NCBI RefSeq assembly: GCF_016518545.1
Contig: NZ_JACVTO010000002.1
Coordinates: forward strand, 248,001-312,000
Source: Pseudomonas sp. S30
Lineage (GTDB): Bacteria > Pseudomonadota > Gammaproteobacteria > Pseudomonadales > Pseudomonadaceae
Length of the DNA: 64,000 nt
Direction: 5' to 3'
The position numbers were made by a program, and so were the translations under genes. Numbering within the stretch: the first letter of the stretch is position 1; the number at the start of each line of letters is the position of its first letter. Below are positions 47,071 through 55,473 of the stretch, piece after piece. Below the pieces are notes generated by a model that was not told the origin of the DNA, searched no databases, and saw nothing but the letters and a program-made list of their open reading frames with translations.

Positions 47071-47628
47071 ATGCCTCTGAGCGAAAAACAGAAGATGCTT
47101 GCCGGACAGCTCTACCATGCCGGCTGCCCCGAGCTGCAGGCCGAGCAGATGGCCAACAAGCGCTGGATGCAGCGCTACAACGACAGTGCGCTGCTGCCCA
47201 AGGATGAACGTCACGCGCTGTTGCGCGAACACCTGGGCGAGGTCGGCGAAGGCGTGGTGATTCGTCCTCCGTTCTACTGCGACTACGGCTACAACATCAG
47301 CATCGGCAAGAACAGCTTCATCAACTTCAGCGTGGTGATTCTCGACGTGCTGCCGGTGATCATCGGCCAAGACTGCCAGATCGCGCCCTCGGTGCAGATC
47401 TACGCCGCCGACCATCCGCTCGATCCTGCCGTGCGCCGCACCGGGCTGGAGAGTGGTCGACCAGTGGTCATCGGCAACAATGTCTGGATTGGCGGCGGGG
47501 CGATCATCCTGCCTGGCGTGACCCTGGGCGACGATGTGGTGGTCGGCGCCGGCAGCGTGGTCACGCGCGACGTCGCGGCCGGGGAGGTGGTGCTGGGCAA
47601 TCCGGCGCGGGTGCGCCAGCGATCATGA
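47071..47628 (+). CDS. Maltose O-acetyltransferase-type sugar acetyltransferase
   Basis: A 185-residue left-handed beta-helix acetyltransferase of the NodL/Maa type. The N-terminal KQKMLAGQLYHAGCPELQAE is the maltose acetyltransferase domain, followed by hexapeptide repeats (IGKNSFINFSVVILD, IGNNVWIGGGAIILPGVTLG) and the catalytic histidine in YAADHPLD. It moves acetyl groups from CoA to sugars. AGGGAG precedes the ATG at 47071. Its stop overlaps the stop of the converging gene (TCATGA). A 12-bp inverted repeat lies in front of it. Confidence 0.9.
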   Translation: MPLSEKQKMLAGQLYHAGCPELQAEQMANKRWMQRYNDSALLPKDERHALLREHLGEVGEGVVIRPPFYCDYGYNISIGKNSFINFSVVILDVLPVIIGQDCQIAPSVQIYAADHPLDPAVRRTGLESGRPVVIGNNVWIGGGAIILPGVTLGDDVVVGAGSVVTRDVAAGEVVLGNPARVRQRS

Positions 47629-48198
47629 GCCCCACGGGCAATAGCAGCCGCTGGCGAGCGCGTTGGACGCCTCGACCCGACGGCCCTGGAGCACGGCCCG
47701 CAACACCGGCTCGATGAAGCTGTTGCCCGAGTTGCAGACGGCGCCCGAACCGTAGGGGCCGAAATATGCCAGATGGCCCTGTCGGTCCCAGATCGCCACG
47801 GCCGGCGAGGCGGGTATCCGGTCGCTGCCGTGCAGCTCGGTGATCGGCAGCAGGCGCTGCCAGTCCGTGGGAAGCTGGCCAGCGCTGCCGGGCTTGCGCA
47901 GCACGTGGAAGGTGACACCCTCGGCGGAGAATCGCTCGATCACCTCGCCCAGGTGGTCCTGGATGCCGACGTTGCAGGGGCATGCCGGGTCCCAGAAGTG
48001 CACCACGCGCACGGGGCCAGGACCGGCCAGATCGTCCGGCAGGCGCAATTGCCCGCCGTCGAACAGCGCGATGCTGTCATCGAAAGGCCGCAAGTAGCTG
48101 GACTGGAAACGGGCGTAAGCCCACCACAGCGCGATTGCGCAGAGCAGGACGCCGAGCAGCTTGCAGAACGTCTTCGCGAAGTGTCTGAGATGTGGCAT
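47623..48198 (-). CDS. Membrane-anchored thioredoxin-like protein (DUF6436 type)
   Basis: A 191-residue protein. An N-terminal membrane segment (KTFCKLLGVLLCAIALWWAY) anchors it; the outer part is thioredoxin-like, with VRVVHFWDPACPCNVGIQDH holding a CxC (C-P-C) in place of the usual CxxC. A later pair, SGCYCPW, is at the C-terminus. It could be an envelope redox or sensor protein; no function is known to me. The start at 48198 removes a non-conserved leader. It converges head-on with the acetyltransferase gene, sharing six bases. Confidence 0.75.
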   Translation of the reverse strand: MPHLRHFAKTFCKLLGVLLCAIALWWAYARFQSSYLRPFDDSIALFDGGQLRLPDDLAGPGPVRVVHFWDPACPCNVGIQDHLGEVIERFSAEGVTFHVLRKPGSAGQLPTDWQRLLPITELHGSDRIPASPAVAIWDRQGHLAYFGPYGSGAVCNSGNSFIEPVLRAVLQGRRVEASNALASGCYCPWGS

Positions 48199-48312
48199 CC
48201 GTACTTTCCGAACCTGGCCTTGGAGAAACGCCCCGAGCGAGTCGACAGCTTGCCATGCCGGGCCGCAGAGCTGAATATCGTAGATCAATCCTTGCGTGTT
48301 GCCGGACTCACC

Positions 48313-49242
48313 ATGCCTTCACCCTTTCACCCTGACCTGCTGCGGCTCGGCCTCGCGCCGCTGGCCGAGCGTCAGCCCTTGTCGACGTCGGCCCAGGACT
48401 ACCAAAGGTTCTACGGCCTGGACCTGCCTGCGCAGGCCTGGCTCGGAGGCTTCAGCGTGGCGGGCTTCGACCTGGCGGGGCAGGTCTGGCTGCCCCAGGC
48501 ACCGGTTGCCACGCTGTTCCTGCTCCACGGTTATTACGATCACATGGGCCTGTACCGCCATGTGATCGAGTGGGCACTGGGCCAGGGTTTCGCGGTGATC
48601 GCCTGCGACCTGCCCGGGCATGGCCTGTCCAGCGGCGAGCGGGCCAGCATCGCGGATTTCTCCATCTACCAGCAGGTGCTGGAAGCCTTGTTCGAACAGG
48701 CGCGCCTGCTCGACCTGCCGCGGCCCTGGCACCTGTGCGGGCAGAGTACCGGTGGCGCCATCGTGGTCGACCACCTGCTGCATCGCGGCGAGCGCAGCCC
48801 GGCCGATGGTCAGGTCATCCTGCTGGCGCCGCTGGTGCGCCCGCGTGCCTGGGGCTGGTCGAAGTTGAGCTATCGGGTGCTGCGCCATTTCGTCGATGGC
48901 ATCGAGCGGCGCTTCACCACCAACACCAACGATCCGCAGTTCCTCGCATTCCTGCAGGCCGATCCCTTGCAACCCCGGCGCCTGCCCACGGCCTGGGTCG
49001 GGGCCTTGATGGCCTGGGTGCGACGCATCGAGGCGGCGCCACGCAGTACGCGCCGGCTGCTGATCGTGCAAGGCGAGGCCGATGGCACGGTGGACTGGCC
49101 CTACAACCTCAAGGTGCTCAAGGACAAGTTCGCCGAGCCAGACCTGCTGCTGCTGCCCGAGGCCCGGCATCATCTGGCCAATGAGTTGCCAGACATTCGC
49201 CAGCGCTACTTCGCCTTTCTCGACCAGCGCCTGGTCAGTTGA
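48313..49242 (+). CDS. Alpha/beta hydrolase, monoacylglycerol lipase-like
   Basis: A 309-residue serine hydrolase of the lysophospholipase/hydrolase_4 group. The oxyanion region is TLFLLHGYYDHMGLYRHVIE, the nucleophile is in LCGQSTGGAIVVDHLL (GxSxG), the acid in IVQGEADGTVDWPYN and the histidine in LLPEARHHLANE. It probably cleaves acylglycerols or lysolipids in the cytoplasm. The start at 48313 is chosen because similarity starts at MPSPFHPDLLRLGL; open frame runs back antisense through the thioredoxin-like gene. It converges with DUF2059 and overlaps it by eight bases. Confidence 0.85.
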   Translation: MPSPFHPDLLRLGLAPLAERQPLSTSAQDYQRFYGLDLPAQAWLGGFSVAGFDLAGQVWLPQAPVATLFLLHGYYDHMGLYRHVIEWALGQGFAVIACDLPGHGLSSGERASIADFSIYQQVLEALFEQARLLDLPRPWHLCGQSTGGAIVVDHLLHRGERSPADGQVILLAPLVRPRAWGWSKLSYRVLRHFVDGIERRFTTNTNDPQFLAFLQADPLQPRRLPTAWVGALMAWVRRIEAAPRSTRRLLIVQGEADGTVDWPYNLKVLKDKFAEPDLLLLPEARHHLANELPDIRQRYFAFLDQRLVS

Positions 49243-49987
49243 GCTCGGCGCTGCTCTGGCCTACCGCCAGCCCTGCACGTACCGCCGCCAGGGCGGCCTG
49301 GTAGTAGGCCTTGCCGTCCGGGGACTCGGCGAACTCGACGAACGCCTCCAGTTCGGCATCCGACAGGTCGCGATAAACGTACAGCAAGGTGTTGTTCAGG
49401 TCTTCGCCGATCTCGTTCATCAGCCGTTGGCGCTGCCCGTCCAGCATGCCCTGGGCCTGTCCGTTGCCCAGCAGGCCGGGAATCATCGAGCTGAGGCTGT
49501 CGGCCGCGACCCCGGCGATGGCCAGGCTCACTTCGGCACCGGCCTCGCGCGCAGGCAGCGCCTGGGCAAGGTGACCGATCGCCAGCAGGCGGTTGTCGTT
49601 GGCGGTGATGCGCGGCAGCCCCTGGGCATTCTTGGCCAACTGGTCCTTGCGCGTGGCGAGCAGTTCGGCCGCCACCACCTTGCGGCCTACGGGTGACTGA
49701 AAGAATGCCAGTGCCGGCATCGGATTCTTCAACTGGGCGCGAAGCCCGGCCTGTGCACGGTTATCCATGGCCTGGGCCTGGAAGCGCTGATTGCTGTTGT
49801 TGACCAAGGCCTGGAACAGCGCCGGTGGCAGGCTGCTGCGGTAGCGCTGCTGGGCTGCACCCAGGGCGTCATTGAAATGAGCACGCTGGTCGGGCCAGCC
49901 GGCGGCCTTGTACAGCTGTTCGAGGCTGTCTGCCCAGACAGGCATGGTGCAGAACATCAGCAGAAGCAGGGTAAACAGACGGCGCAT
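49235..49987 (-). CDS. Exported DUF2059 protein
   Basis: A 250-residue protein with a signal peptide (RRLFTLLLLMFCTMPVWADS). The DUF2059 domain is seen in the last third (LNNTLLYVYRDLSDAELEAF, then VEFAESPDGKAYYQAALAAV), a helix-rich region shared by many small periplasmic proteins of unknown function. A related repeat-like segment, PMPALAFFQSPVGRKVVAAE, sits earlier and may be an internal duplication. It converges with the lipase-like gene. No function can be assigned. Confidence 0.85.
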   Translation of the reverse strand: MRRLFTLLLLMFCTMPVWADSLEQLYKAAGWPDQRAHFNDALGAAQQRYRSSLPPALFQALVNNSNQRFQAQAMDNRAQAGLRAQLKNPMPALAFFQSPVGRKVVAAELLATRKDQLAKNAQGLPRITANDNRLLAIGHLAQALPAREAGAEVSLAIAGVAADSLSSMIPGLLGNGQAQGMLDGQRQRLMNEIGEDLNNTLLYVYRDLSDAELEAFVEFAESPDGKAYYQAALAAVRAGLAVGQSSAELN

Positions 49988-50108
49988 TCAGGACTCCTGT
50001 CGGCAGAGCGCCATTGTCCGTGGGGCAGCGGGGCTTGTCGAGACATCCGCGCGGTTCTCGGCCAAGTGGCGCTGTGCGCGCCCCTGGCGAATGGATATGA
50101 TGCCCGCC

Positions 50109-50732
50109 ATGCCTGATACCTTCGAAAGCCCCCTGCTGTCGGCCGTGGTCGACGACCTGGCCACCCGTGGCTGGTCGCAACAGCCATTGTTCCTGCCGGA
50201 CGCGTTGGCGCGTGCGCTCGCGGCCGAGTGTCGAAAGCGCCATGCCGAAGGCGAGCTGAACCCTGCCGGCGTGGGCAGGGGGCCTTCCCAGGAAATCCGC
50301 GAGGCGATCCGTGGCGATCGCATCCAGTGGATCGATCCGGGCCAGGCGCCGGCCTGCGACCGTTATCTGGCGCTGATGGACACCCTGCGCCAGGCCATCA
50401 ACCGCGGCCTGTTCCTGGGGTTGGAAGACTTCGAGTGCCACTTCGCCCTGTATCCGCCCGGCGCGTTCTACCTGCGGCACCTGGATCGCTTCCGCGACGA
50501 CGATCGGCGCATGGTGTCGGTGGTGCTCTACCTTAACCACGACTGGCTGCCGAGCGAAGGCGGGCAGTTGCGCATGTTCCTCGCCGACGGCCTGGAGCAT
50601 GACGTACAGCCCGAGGCCGGCAGCCTGGTGGTGTTTCTCTCTGGTGAGGTACCCCATGAAGTGCTACCGGCCACGCGCGAGCGTCTGTCCCTGACCGGCT
50701 GGTTCCGGCGTCGTGGCAATGACCCGTTCTGA
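50109..50732 (+). CDS. 2-oxoglutarate/Fe(II)-dependent oxygenase
   Basis: A 207-residue protein of the prolyl-4-hydroxylase-like 2OG-Fe(II) superfamily. The iron ligands are visible: His and Asp in YLRHLDRFRDD and the distal His in SGEVPHEVLP, with the 2OG-binding arginine in RERLSLTGWFRRR. Such small bacterial proteins hydroxylate protein side chains or small molecules; the target here is unknown. In-frame ATGs at 50091, 50097, 50100 and 50109 are possible starts; MPDTF at 50109 is the family-like one. The next gene starts inside its last codons. Confidence 0.85.
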   Translation: MPDTFESPLLSAVVDDLATRGWSQQPLFLPDALARALAAECRKRHAEGELNPAGVGRGPSQEIREAIRGDRIQWIDPGQAPACDRYLALMDTLRQAINRGLFLGLEDFECHFALYPPGAFYLRHLDRFRDDDRRMVSVVLYLNHDWLPSEGGQLRMFLADGLEHDVQPEAGSLVVFLSGEVPHEVLPATRERLSLTGWFRRRGNDPF

Positions 50733-51210
50733 GCGGGGCAAGGTGCTGGTCAGCGCCTGCCTGCTGGGCCAGCCGGTCCGCTACGACGGACGTGCCAGCG
50801 GTCATCCGGACCTGCTCGTGCGCTGGCAGGCGGAGGGCCGCGTGGTACCCCTGTGCCCGGAGGTGGCCGGAGGGCTGCCGACACCGCGCCCGCCCGCCGA
50901 GATACTGGGAGGCCAGGGCATCCAGGTGCTCGACGATCACACCCAGGTGATCACGCTGATCGGCGAGGATGTCAGCGCGGCCTTTCTCGATGGCGCCGAG
51001 CAAGCCCTGGCGCTGGTGCGTCGGCATGGGATCGAGGTGGCGGTGCTCAAGTCCGGCAGCCCCTCGTGCGGCAACCGGCTGACCTACGACGGCACCTTCA
51101 GCGGCACCAAGGTGCCCGGCGAAGGGGTGGTCGCGGCGCTGTTGCGGCGCGAAGGCGTGCAGGTCTTCAGTGAGCTGGAACTGGAGCAGGCTCGCTTGGC
51201 GCTGGAGTGA
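50719..51210 (+). CDS. DUF523 family protein (YbbK-like)
   Basis: A 163-residue protein with the family's N-terminal VLVSACLLGQPVRYDGRAS, then CPEVAGGLPTPRPPAEI and the cysteine-containing LKSGSPSCGN. Conserved cysteines and aspartate suggest a metal or sulfur role, but none is proven. Its start overlaps the oxygenase stop by 14 bp, so the two are translationally linked. GTG at 50713 would also be in frame. Its 3' end overlaps the converging binding-protein gene by 44 bp, unusually deep. Confidence 0.88.
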   Translation: MTRSERGKVLVSACLLGQPVRYDGRASGHPDLLVRWQAEGRVVPLCPEVAGGLPTPRPPAEILGGQGIQVLDDHTQVITLIGEDVSAAFLDGAEQALALVRRHGIEVAVLKSGSPSCGNRLTYDGTFSGTKVPGEGVVAALLRREGVQVFSELELEQARLALE

Positions 51211-51700
51211 CCGGCGACGGCGCTTCAGCCTCCTGGCTGCGATCGAGCCAGGTGGTTTCCAGCTGTGCGGTGCGCCCGCTGTCCTTGAGCCGCTGCAGGG
51301 CGTTGTTCAGCGCGCTTTCGAAGGCCGGGTTGTCCTTCTGGAATGCAATCACCAGGGCGTGCTTGCCAATCGGGTCGCTGGCCTGCAAACCGCTTTCGGC
51401 TTGGGGCGTGGCGTCGGCTGGCGTCAGGGTGATGTCGTACATGCCGCTCTGCACTCCAGGCAGGATGTCAGCGGCAGGCGCCTCGACGAACTGCGCGCGC
51501 AGGTCCAGCTCGCGGGCCAGGTCCTGGCCGAACTCGATGTCGAAGCCACTCAGGTGGTCGTTTTCCTTGAAGGAATACGGCGCGTTCTCGGCCTGTACGG
51601 CGATGCGCAATTCACCGCGGTCGTTGATCTCGTCGATCAGTTCGGCCTGGGCCAGGGGGCTGATGAGGATGGCCAGCAGCAGGCCAGTGGTCAGACGCAT
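51167..51700 (-). CDS. Shortened extracellular solute-binding protein (family 3 type)
   Basis: A 177-residue exported protein. After a signal peptide (RLTTGLLLAILISPLAQA) comes the first lobe of a family 3 binding protein (RGELRIAVQAENAPYSFKEN, GFDIEFGQDLARELDL). From about residue 95 the usual second lobe of some 75 residues is missing. The frame jumps straight to the final hinge and helix, VIAFQKDNPAFESALNNALQ, then adds a proline-rich tail (PSPVTPAPSEPAPVPAH). It cannot form the normal two-lobed cleft. There is no frameshift, so it may be a stable, repurposed protein rather than a pseudogene. Confidence 0.8.
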   Translation of the reverse strand: MRLTTGLLLAILISPLAQAELIDEINDRGELRIAVQAENAPYSFKENDHLSGFDIEFGQDLARELDLRAQFVEAPAADILPGVQSGMYDITLTPADATPQAESGLQASDPIGKHALVIAFQKDNPAFESALNNALQRLKDSGRTAQLETTWLDRSQEAEAPSPVTPAPSEPAPVPAH

Positions 51701-51820
51701 GAAGATCCCTTCCGATTCCGGGCACGGTGAGTCAGCCCGCCACGGTGGTTGATCTACCGGGGTCGAGCGCTGCCTATGACCCCGAGATTCGGCGGATGTT
51801 TGCGCGAGGAAGGGAAATTT

Positions 51821-51853
51821 CTTGCAGGCGCAGCGAACCGCCGCGCCTGCAAG
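51821..51853 (-). terminator. Terminator of serA
   Basis: CTTGCAGGCGC (51821-51831) and GCGCCTGCAAG (51843-51853) are a perfect 11-bp stem. It lies 13 bp after the serA stop on the minus strand, followed there by AAATTTCC. Confidence 0.75.
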
Positions 51854-51866
51854 CCCGTGCGTTCGG

Positions 51867-53096
51867 TCAGAACAGCACGCGCGAACGGATGGTGCCTTTC
51901 ACCTGTTGCAGCTTCTCTTGCGCCAGGTCCGAGTATTCCGCATCCACGTCGATCACCACATAGCCGACCTTCTCGTCGGTCTGCAGGAATTGTCCCGAGA
52001 TGTTGATGCCGTTTTCAGCGAACACCTTGTTGATCTCGCTGAGCACACCCGGGATGTTCTCGTGGATGTGCAGCAGACGGTGCTTGCCCGCGTGCGCCGG
52101 CAGCGCCACTTCGGGGAAGTTGACCGAGGACACCGAGGTGCCGTTGTCGCTGTACTTGACCAGTTTCTCGGCCACTTCCAGGCCGATGTTGGCCTGGGCT
52201 TCGGCGGTGGAACCGCCGATGTGCGGGGTGAGGATGACATTGTCCAGGCCGCGCAGGGGGCTTTCGAACTCTTCGTCGTTGGAGCGTGGCTCGACCGGGA
52301 ACACGTCGATGGCAGCGCCGATCAGGTGCTTGTCCTTGATGGCGTTGGCCAGGTGATCGAGTTCGACCACCGTGCCGCGCGCGGCGTTGATCAGGATCGA
52401 GCCCTTCTTCATCGCGCGAATTTCCTTCTCGCCGATCATCCACTGGGTGGACGGCAGCTCGGGGACGTGCAGCGAGATGATGTCGGCCATGCCCAGCAGC
52501 TCGTTCAGGCTGGGAACCTGGGTAGCATTGCCCAGCGGCAGCTTGGTCAGCGGGTCGTAGAAGTACACCTGCATGCCCAGGCTTTCGGCCAGGACCGACA
52601 ACTGGGTACCGATCGAGCCGTAGCCGACGATGCCCAGTTTCTTGCCGCGGATCTCGAAGGAGTTCGCCGCGCTCTTGATCCAGCCCCCGCGATGGCACGA
52701 GGCGTTCTTCTCGGGGATGCCGCGCAGCAGCAGGATGGCCTCGGCCAGCACCAGCTCGGCCACCGAACGGGTGTTGGAGTAGGGGGCGTTGAAGACCGCG
52801 ATGCCGCGCTCGCGCGCCGCGCCCAGGTCCACCTGGTTGGTGCCGATGCAGAAGCAGCCGACCGCGACCAGCTTCTTCGCGCAGTCGAAGACCTCTTCGG
52901 TCAGCTGAGTGCGCGAGCGGATGCCGATGAAGTGGGCATCGGCGATCTTTTCCTTCAGTTCTGCATCGGGCAGCGAACCGGTGAGGTACTCGATATTGGT
53001 GTACCCGGCAGCTTTCAACGTGTCCACGGCGTTCTGGTGGACACCTTCGAGAAGAAGGAACCTGATCTTGCTCTTGTCGAGAGAAGTCTTGCTCAT
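51867..53096 (-). CDS. serA: D-3-phosphoglycerate dehydrogenase
   Basis: A 409-residue first enzyme of serine synthesis. Visible are the NAD-binding GIVGYGSIGTQLSVLAESLG, the substrate and catalytic region NAARGTVVELDHL and the histidine in LTPHIGGSTAEAQANIG. A C-terminal ACT domain (LLHIHENIPGVLSEINKVFA) gives feedback by serine. Length matches E. coli SerA (410). These enzymes also reduce 2-oxoglutarate to D-2-hydroxyglutarate to regenerate NAD. The divergent neighbour is the FAD oxidase that removes that product, a pairing described in Pseudomonas stutzeri. Confidence 0.97.
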   Translation of the reverse strand: MSKTSLDKSKIRFLLLEGVHQNAVDTLKAAGYTNIEYLTGSLPDAELKEKIADAHFIGIRSRTQLTEEVFDCAKKLVAVGCFCIGTNQVDLGAARERGIAVFNAPYSNTRSVAELVLAEAILLLRGIPEKNASCHRGGWIKSAANSFEIRGKKLGIVGYGSIGTQLSVLAESLGMQVYFYDPLTKLPLGNATQVPSLNELLGMADIISLHVPELPSTQWMIGEKEIRAMKKGSILINAARGTVVELDHLANAIKDKHLIGAAIDVFPVEPRSNDEEFESPLRGLDNVILTPHIGGSTAEAQANIGLEVAEKLVKYSDNGTSVSSVNFPEVALPAHAGKHRLLHIHENIPGVLSEINKVFAENGINISGQFLQTDEKVGYVVIDVDAEYSDLAQEKLQQVKGTIRSRVLF

Positions 53097-53176
53097 CTGC
53101 GTAAACCTGTATCCCGGAGAAAAATGGCGAAGAGGGGCAAAGCGGCGCGGCGACGGGCCTGGGCACGTTCGGCGGG

Positions 53177-53199
53177 GTCGCTATGCTAGCATAAGCGAC
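53177..53199. promoter_or_regulatory. Palindrome in the serA divergent promoter
   Basis: GTCGCT, TGCTAGCA and AAGCGAC form a near-perfect 23-bp palindrome centred on the TAGC core (one base longer on the right arm). It holds TATGCT-like -10 boxes on both strands and lies about 80 bp from each start codon, so it can act as a shared promoter core or as an operator. Confidence 0.5.
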
Positions 53200-53268
53200 A
53201 TCGTCTGAGCTGATCGCGACAGGTGAAGCGTGCTCAGGGTGACCATGAATCGTTCGAGAGTTGCGCCG

Positions 53269-54666
53269 ATGACCGACCACGCGGTAATGGATGAACTGAA
53301 GACGCTGGTAGACCCGGGCAAGGTCCTCACCGACCCCGCTTCCCTGGAGGCCTACGGCAAGGACTGGACCAAGCACTATCCCCCAGCGCCGAGCGCGATC
53401 GTACTGCCCAAGAGCATCGAACAGGTCCAGGCCATCGTCGCCTGGGCCAATCGTCATCGCATTGCGCTGGTGCCCTCGGGCGGTCGCACCGGGCTGTCGG
53501 GGGCGGCCGTGGCCGCCCATGGCGAGGTGGTGGTGGCGTTCGACGCCATGAACCGGATCCTCGACTTCAACCCCTTCGACCGCACCGTGGTGTGCCAGCC
53601 CGGCGTGATCACCCGTCAGCTTCAGCAGTTCGCCGAGGAACAGGGGCTGTACTATCCGGTGGACTTCGCTTCCAGCGGATCGAGCCAGATCGGCGGCAAC
53701 ATCGGCACCAACGCCGGCGGCATCAAGGTCATTCGCTATGGCATGACCCGCAACTGGGTGGCGGGCTTGAAAGTGGTCACCGGCAAGGGCGAGTTGCTGG
53801 AACTGAACCGCGACCTGATCAAGAACGCCACGGGCTACGATCTGCGCCAGCTGTTCATCGGCGCCGAGGGCACCCTGGGCTTCGTGGTCGAGGCCACCAT
53901 GCGCCTGGAGCGCGCCCCGCGCAACCTCACGGCGATGGTGCTGGGCACGCCGGACTTCGACTCGATCATGCCGGTGCTGCACGCCTTCCAGAACAAACTC
54001 GACCTGACCGCCTTCGAGTTCTTCTCCGACAAGGGCCTGGCCAGGATTCTCGCCCGCGGCGACGTCCCTGCACCGTTCGACAGCGCCTGTCCTTTCTATG
54101 CCCTGCTGGAATTCGAGGCCAGTACCGAACAGGTGGCCGAGCAGGCCCTGGCCACCTTCGAGCACTGTGTCGAGCAGGGCTGGGTGCTCGATGGGGTGAT
54201 GAGCCAGAGCGAAACGCAGCTCAGGAACCTGTGGAAGCTGCGCGAGTACCTGTCCGAGACCATTTCCCACTGGACGCCCTACAAGAACGACATTTCGGTG
54301 ACCGTCTCCAAGGTCCCGGCGTTCCTGCGCGACATCGACGCGGTGGTCGCCGAGCACTATCCCCACTACGAGGTGGTCTGGTACGGCCACATCGGCGACG
54401 GCAACCTGCACCTGAACATCCTCAAGCCCGAGCACCTGGACAAGGACACATTCTTCGCCTCGTGCGCCCGGGTCAACAAATGGGTGTTCGAGATCGTCGA
54501 GCGCTACAACGGCTCGATCTCCGCCGAACACGGCGTGGGCATGACCAAGCGCGACTACCTGGGCTACAGTCGCTCGGCGCAGGAAATCGCCTGCATGAAA
54601 GCGATCAAGGCGGTGTTCGACCCGAACGGCATCATGAATCCGGGTAAGATCTTCGCTCCCGAATGA
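53269..54666 (+). CDS. FAD-linked D-2-hydroxyglutarate dehydrogenase-type oxidase
   Basis: A 465-residue GlcD-family flavoprotein. The FAD-binding PCMH domain has VPSGGRTGLSGAAVAAHGEV and GGNIGTNAGGIKVIRYGMTR; the C-terminal substrate domain has VVWYGHIGDGNLHLNIL and SAEHGVGMTKRDYL, the metal-binding histidines of D-2-hydroxy acid dehydrogenases. Position divergent from serA argues for D-2-hydroxyglutarate as substrate, with electrons going to ETF. I take ATG 53269 (MTDHAVMDELKTLV); an earlier start at 53230 is possible. The FAH gene follows 26 bp later. Confidence 0.88.
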   Translation: MTDHAVMDELKTLVDPGKVLTDPASLEAYGKDWTKHYPPAPSAIVLPKSIEQVQAIVAWANRHRIALVPSGGRTGLSGAAVAAHGEVVVAFDAMNRILDFNPFDRTVVCQPGVITRQLQQFAEEQGLYYPVDFASSGSSQIGGNIGTNAGGIKVIRYGMTRNWVAGLKVVTGKGELLELNRDLIKNATGYDLRQLFIGAEGTLGFVVEATMRLERAPRNLTAMVLGTPDFDSIMPVLHAFQNKLDLTAFEFFSDKGLARILARGDVPAPFDSACPFYALLEFEASTEQVAEQALATFEHCVEQGWVLDGVMSQSETQLRNLWKLREYLSETISHWTPYKNDISVTVSKVPAFLRDIDAVVAEHYPHYEVVWYGHIGDGNLHLNILKPEHLDKDTFFASCARVNKWVFEIVERYNGSISAEHGVGMTKRDYLGYSRSAQEIACMKAIKAVFDPNGIMNPGKIFAPE

Positions 54667-54692
54667 CAAGCAGTTCCAGAGGAGTCGGCCCA

Positions 54693-55358
54693 ATGAGTTA
54701 CCAGCATCAATACGTAGACGGCACGAACATCCACTTCCCGCTGGGCAAGGTGGTGTGCATCGGCCGCAACTATGCCGAACACGCCCGCGAGCTGGACAAC
54801 CCCATTCCCAGCGAGCCGCTGCTGTTCATCAAGCCCGGCAGTTGCGTGGTACCCCTGGAAGGCGGCTTCAAGATCCCTGCCGAGCGCGGCTCGGTACACT
54901 ACGAGGCCGAGATCGCGGTGCTGCTGGGCAAGTCGTTGTCCACTCGGCCCAGCGTCGAAGAGGTGCTCGATGCCATCTCCGGCTATGCCCCGGCGCTGGA
55001 CCTGACCCTGCGCGACCTGCAGGCTCGCCTGAAGGAAAAGGGCCTGCCGTGGGAACTGGCCAAGAGCTTCGATGGCGGCTGTGTCCTGGCGCCTTTCGTC
55101 GCCGCTTCGAATTTCGCCGACGTGACCGACATTCCTGTGCGCCTGACCATCAACGGTGAAGTGCGCCAGGACGGCAACAGCGCGATGATGCTCAACCCCA
55201 TCGTACCGATCATCCAGCACATCGCCGCGCATTTCTCGCTGCAGGCGGGGGACGTGATCCTCACCGGTACCCCGGCCGGGGTGGGCCCGCTGAATGTGGG
55301 TGACGAGCTGGTGCTCGAGCTGCCGGGCGCCTGCCGTTTCGAAAGCCGCGTGCTCTGA
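54693..55358 (+). CDS. Fumarylacetoacetate hydrolase-family protein, FAHD1-like
   Basis: A 221-residue FAH-fold protein: KVVCIGRNYAEHARELDN at the start, metal-binding ExE in VHYEAEIAVLLGKSL, and the conserved ILTGTPAGVGPLNVGDEL at the end. The size and motifs fit YcgM/FAHD1 acylpyruvate hydrolase and oxaloacetate decarboxylase enzymes more than tyrosine-pathway FAH. GAGGAG precedes ATG 54693, 26 bp after the oxidase stop, so the two probably share a transcript; both act on central C4-C5 acids. A perfect hairpin follows. Confidence 0.9.
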   Translation: MSYQHQYVDGTNIHFPLGKVVCIGRNYAEHARELDNPIPSEPLLFIKPGSCVVPLEGGFKIPAERGSVHYEAEIAVLLGKSLSTRPSVEEVLDAISGYAPALDLTLRDLQARLKEKGLPWELAKSFDGGCVLAPFVAASNFADVTDIPVRLTINGEVRQDGNSAMMLNPIVPIIQHIAAHFSLQAGDVILTGTPAGVGPLNVGDELVLELPGACRFESRVL

Positions 55359-55371
55359 CCCAACCTTAGAC

Positions 55372-55398
55372 GCTTCCCACGAGATTCTCGTGGGAAGC
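55372..55398 (+). terminator. Perfect hairpin after the FAH gene
   Basis: GCTTCCCACGAGA and TCTCGTGGGAAGC are perfect 13-base complements around one T, starting 13 bp after the stop. It would end the oxidase-FAH transcript. The T-run behind it is poor. Confidence 0.7.
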
Positions 55399-55473
55399 CG
55401 ACAGGCTTTACCAATTTTTCACACCCCAGTTGGATAATGCGCGCGTCTTAATCAATCGATCCAGGACCCGTCC

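Noticed and set aside
52015-54693. Very long minus-strand frame spanning serA and the FAD oxidase
   Set aside because: It reads serA in the wrong frame and the oxidase antisense. The real genes explain both strands.
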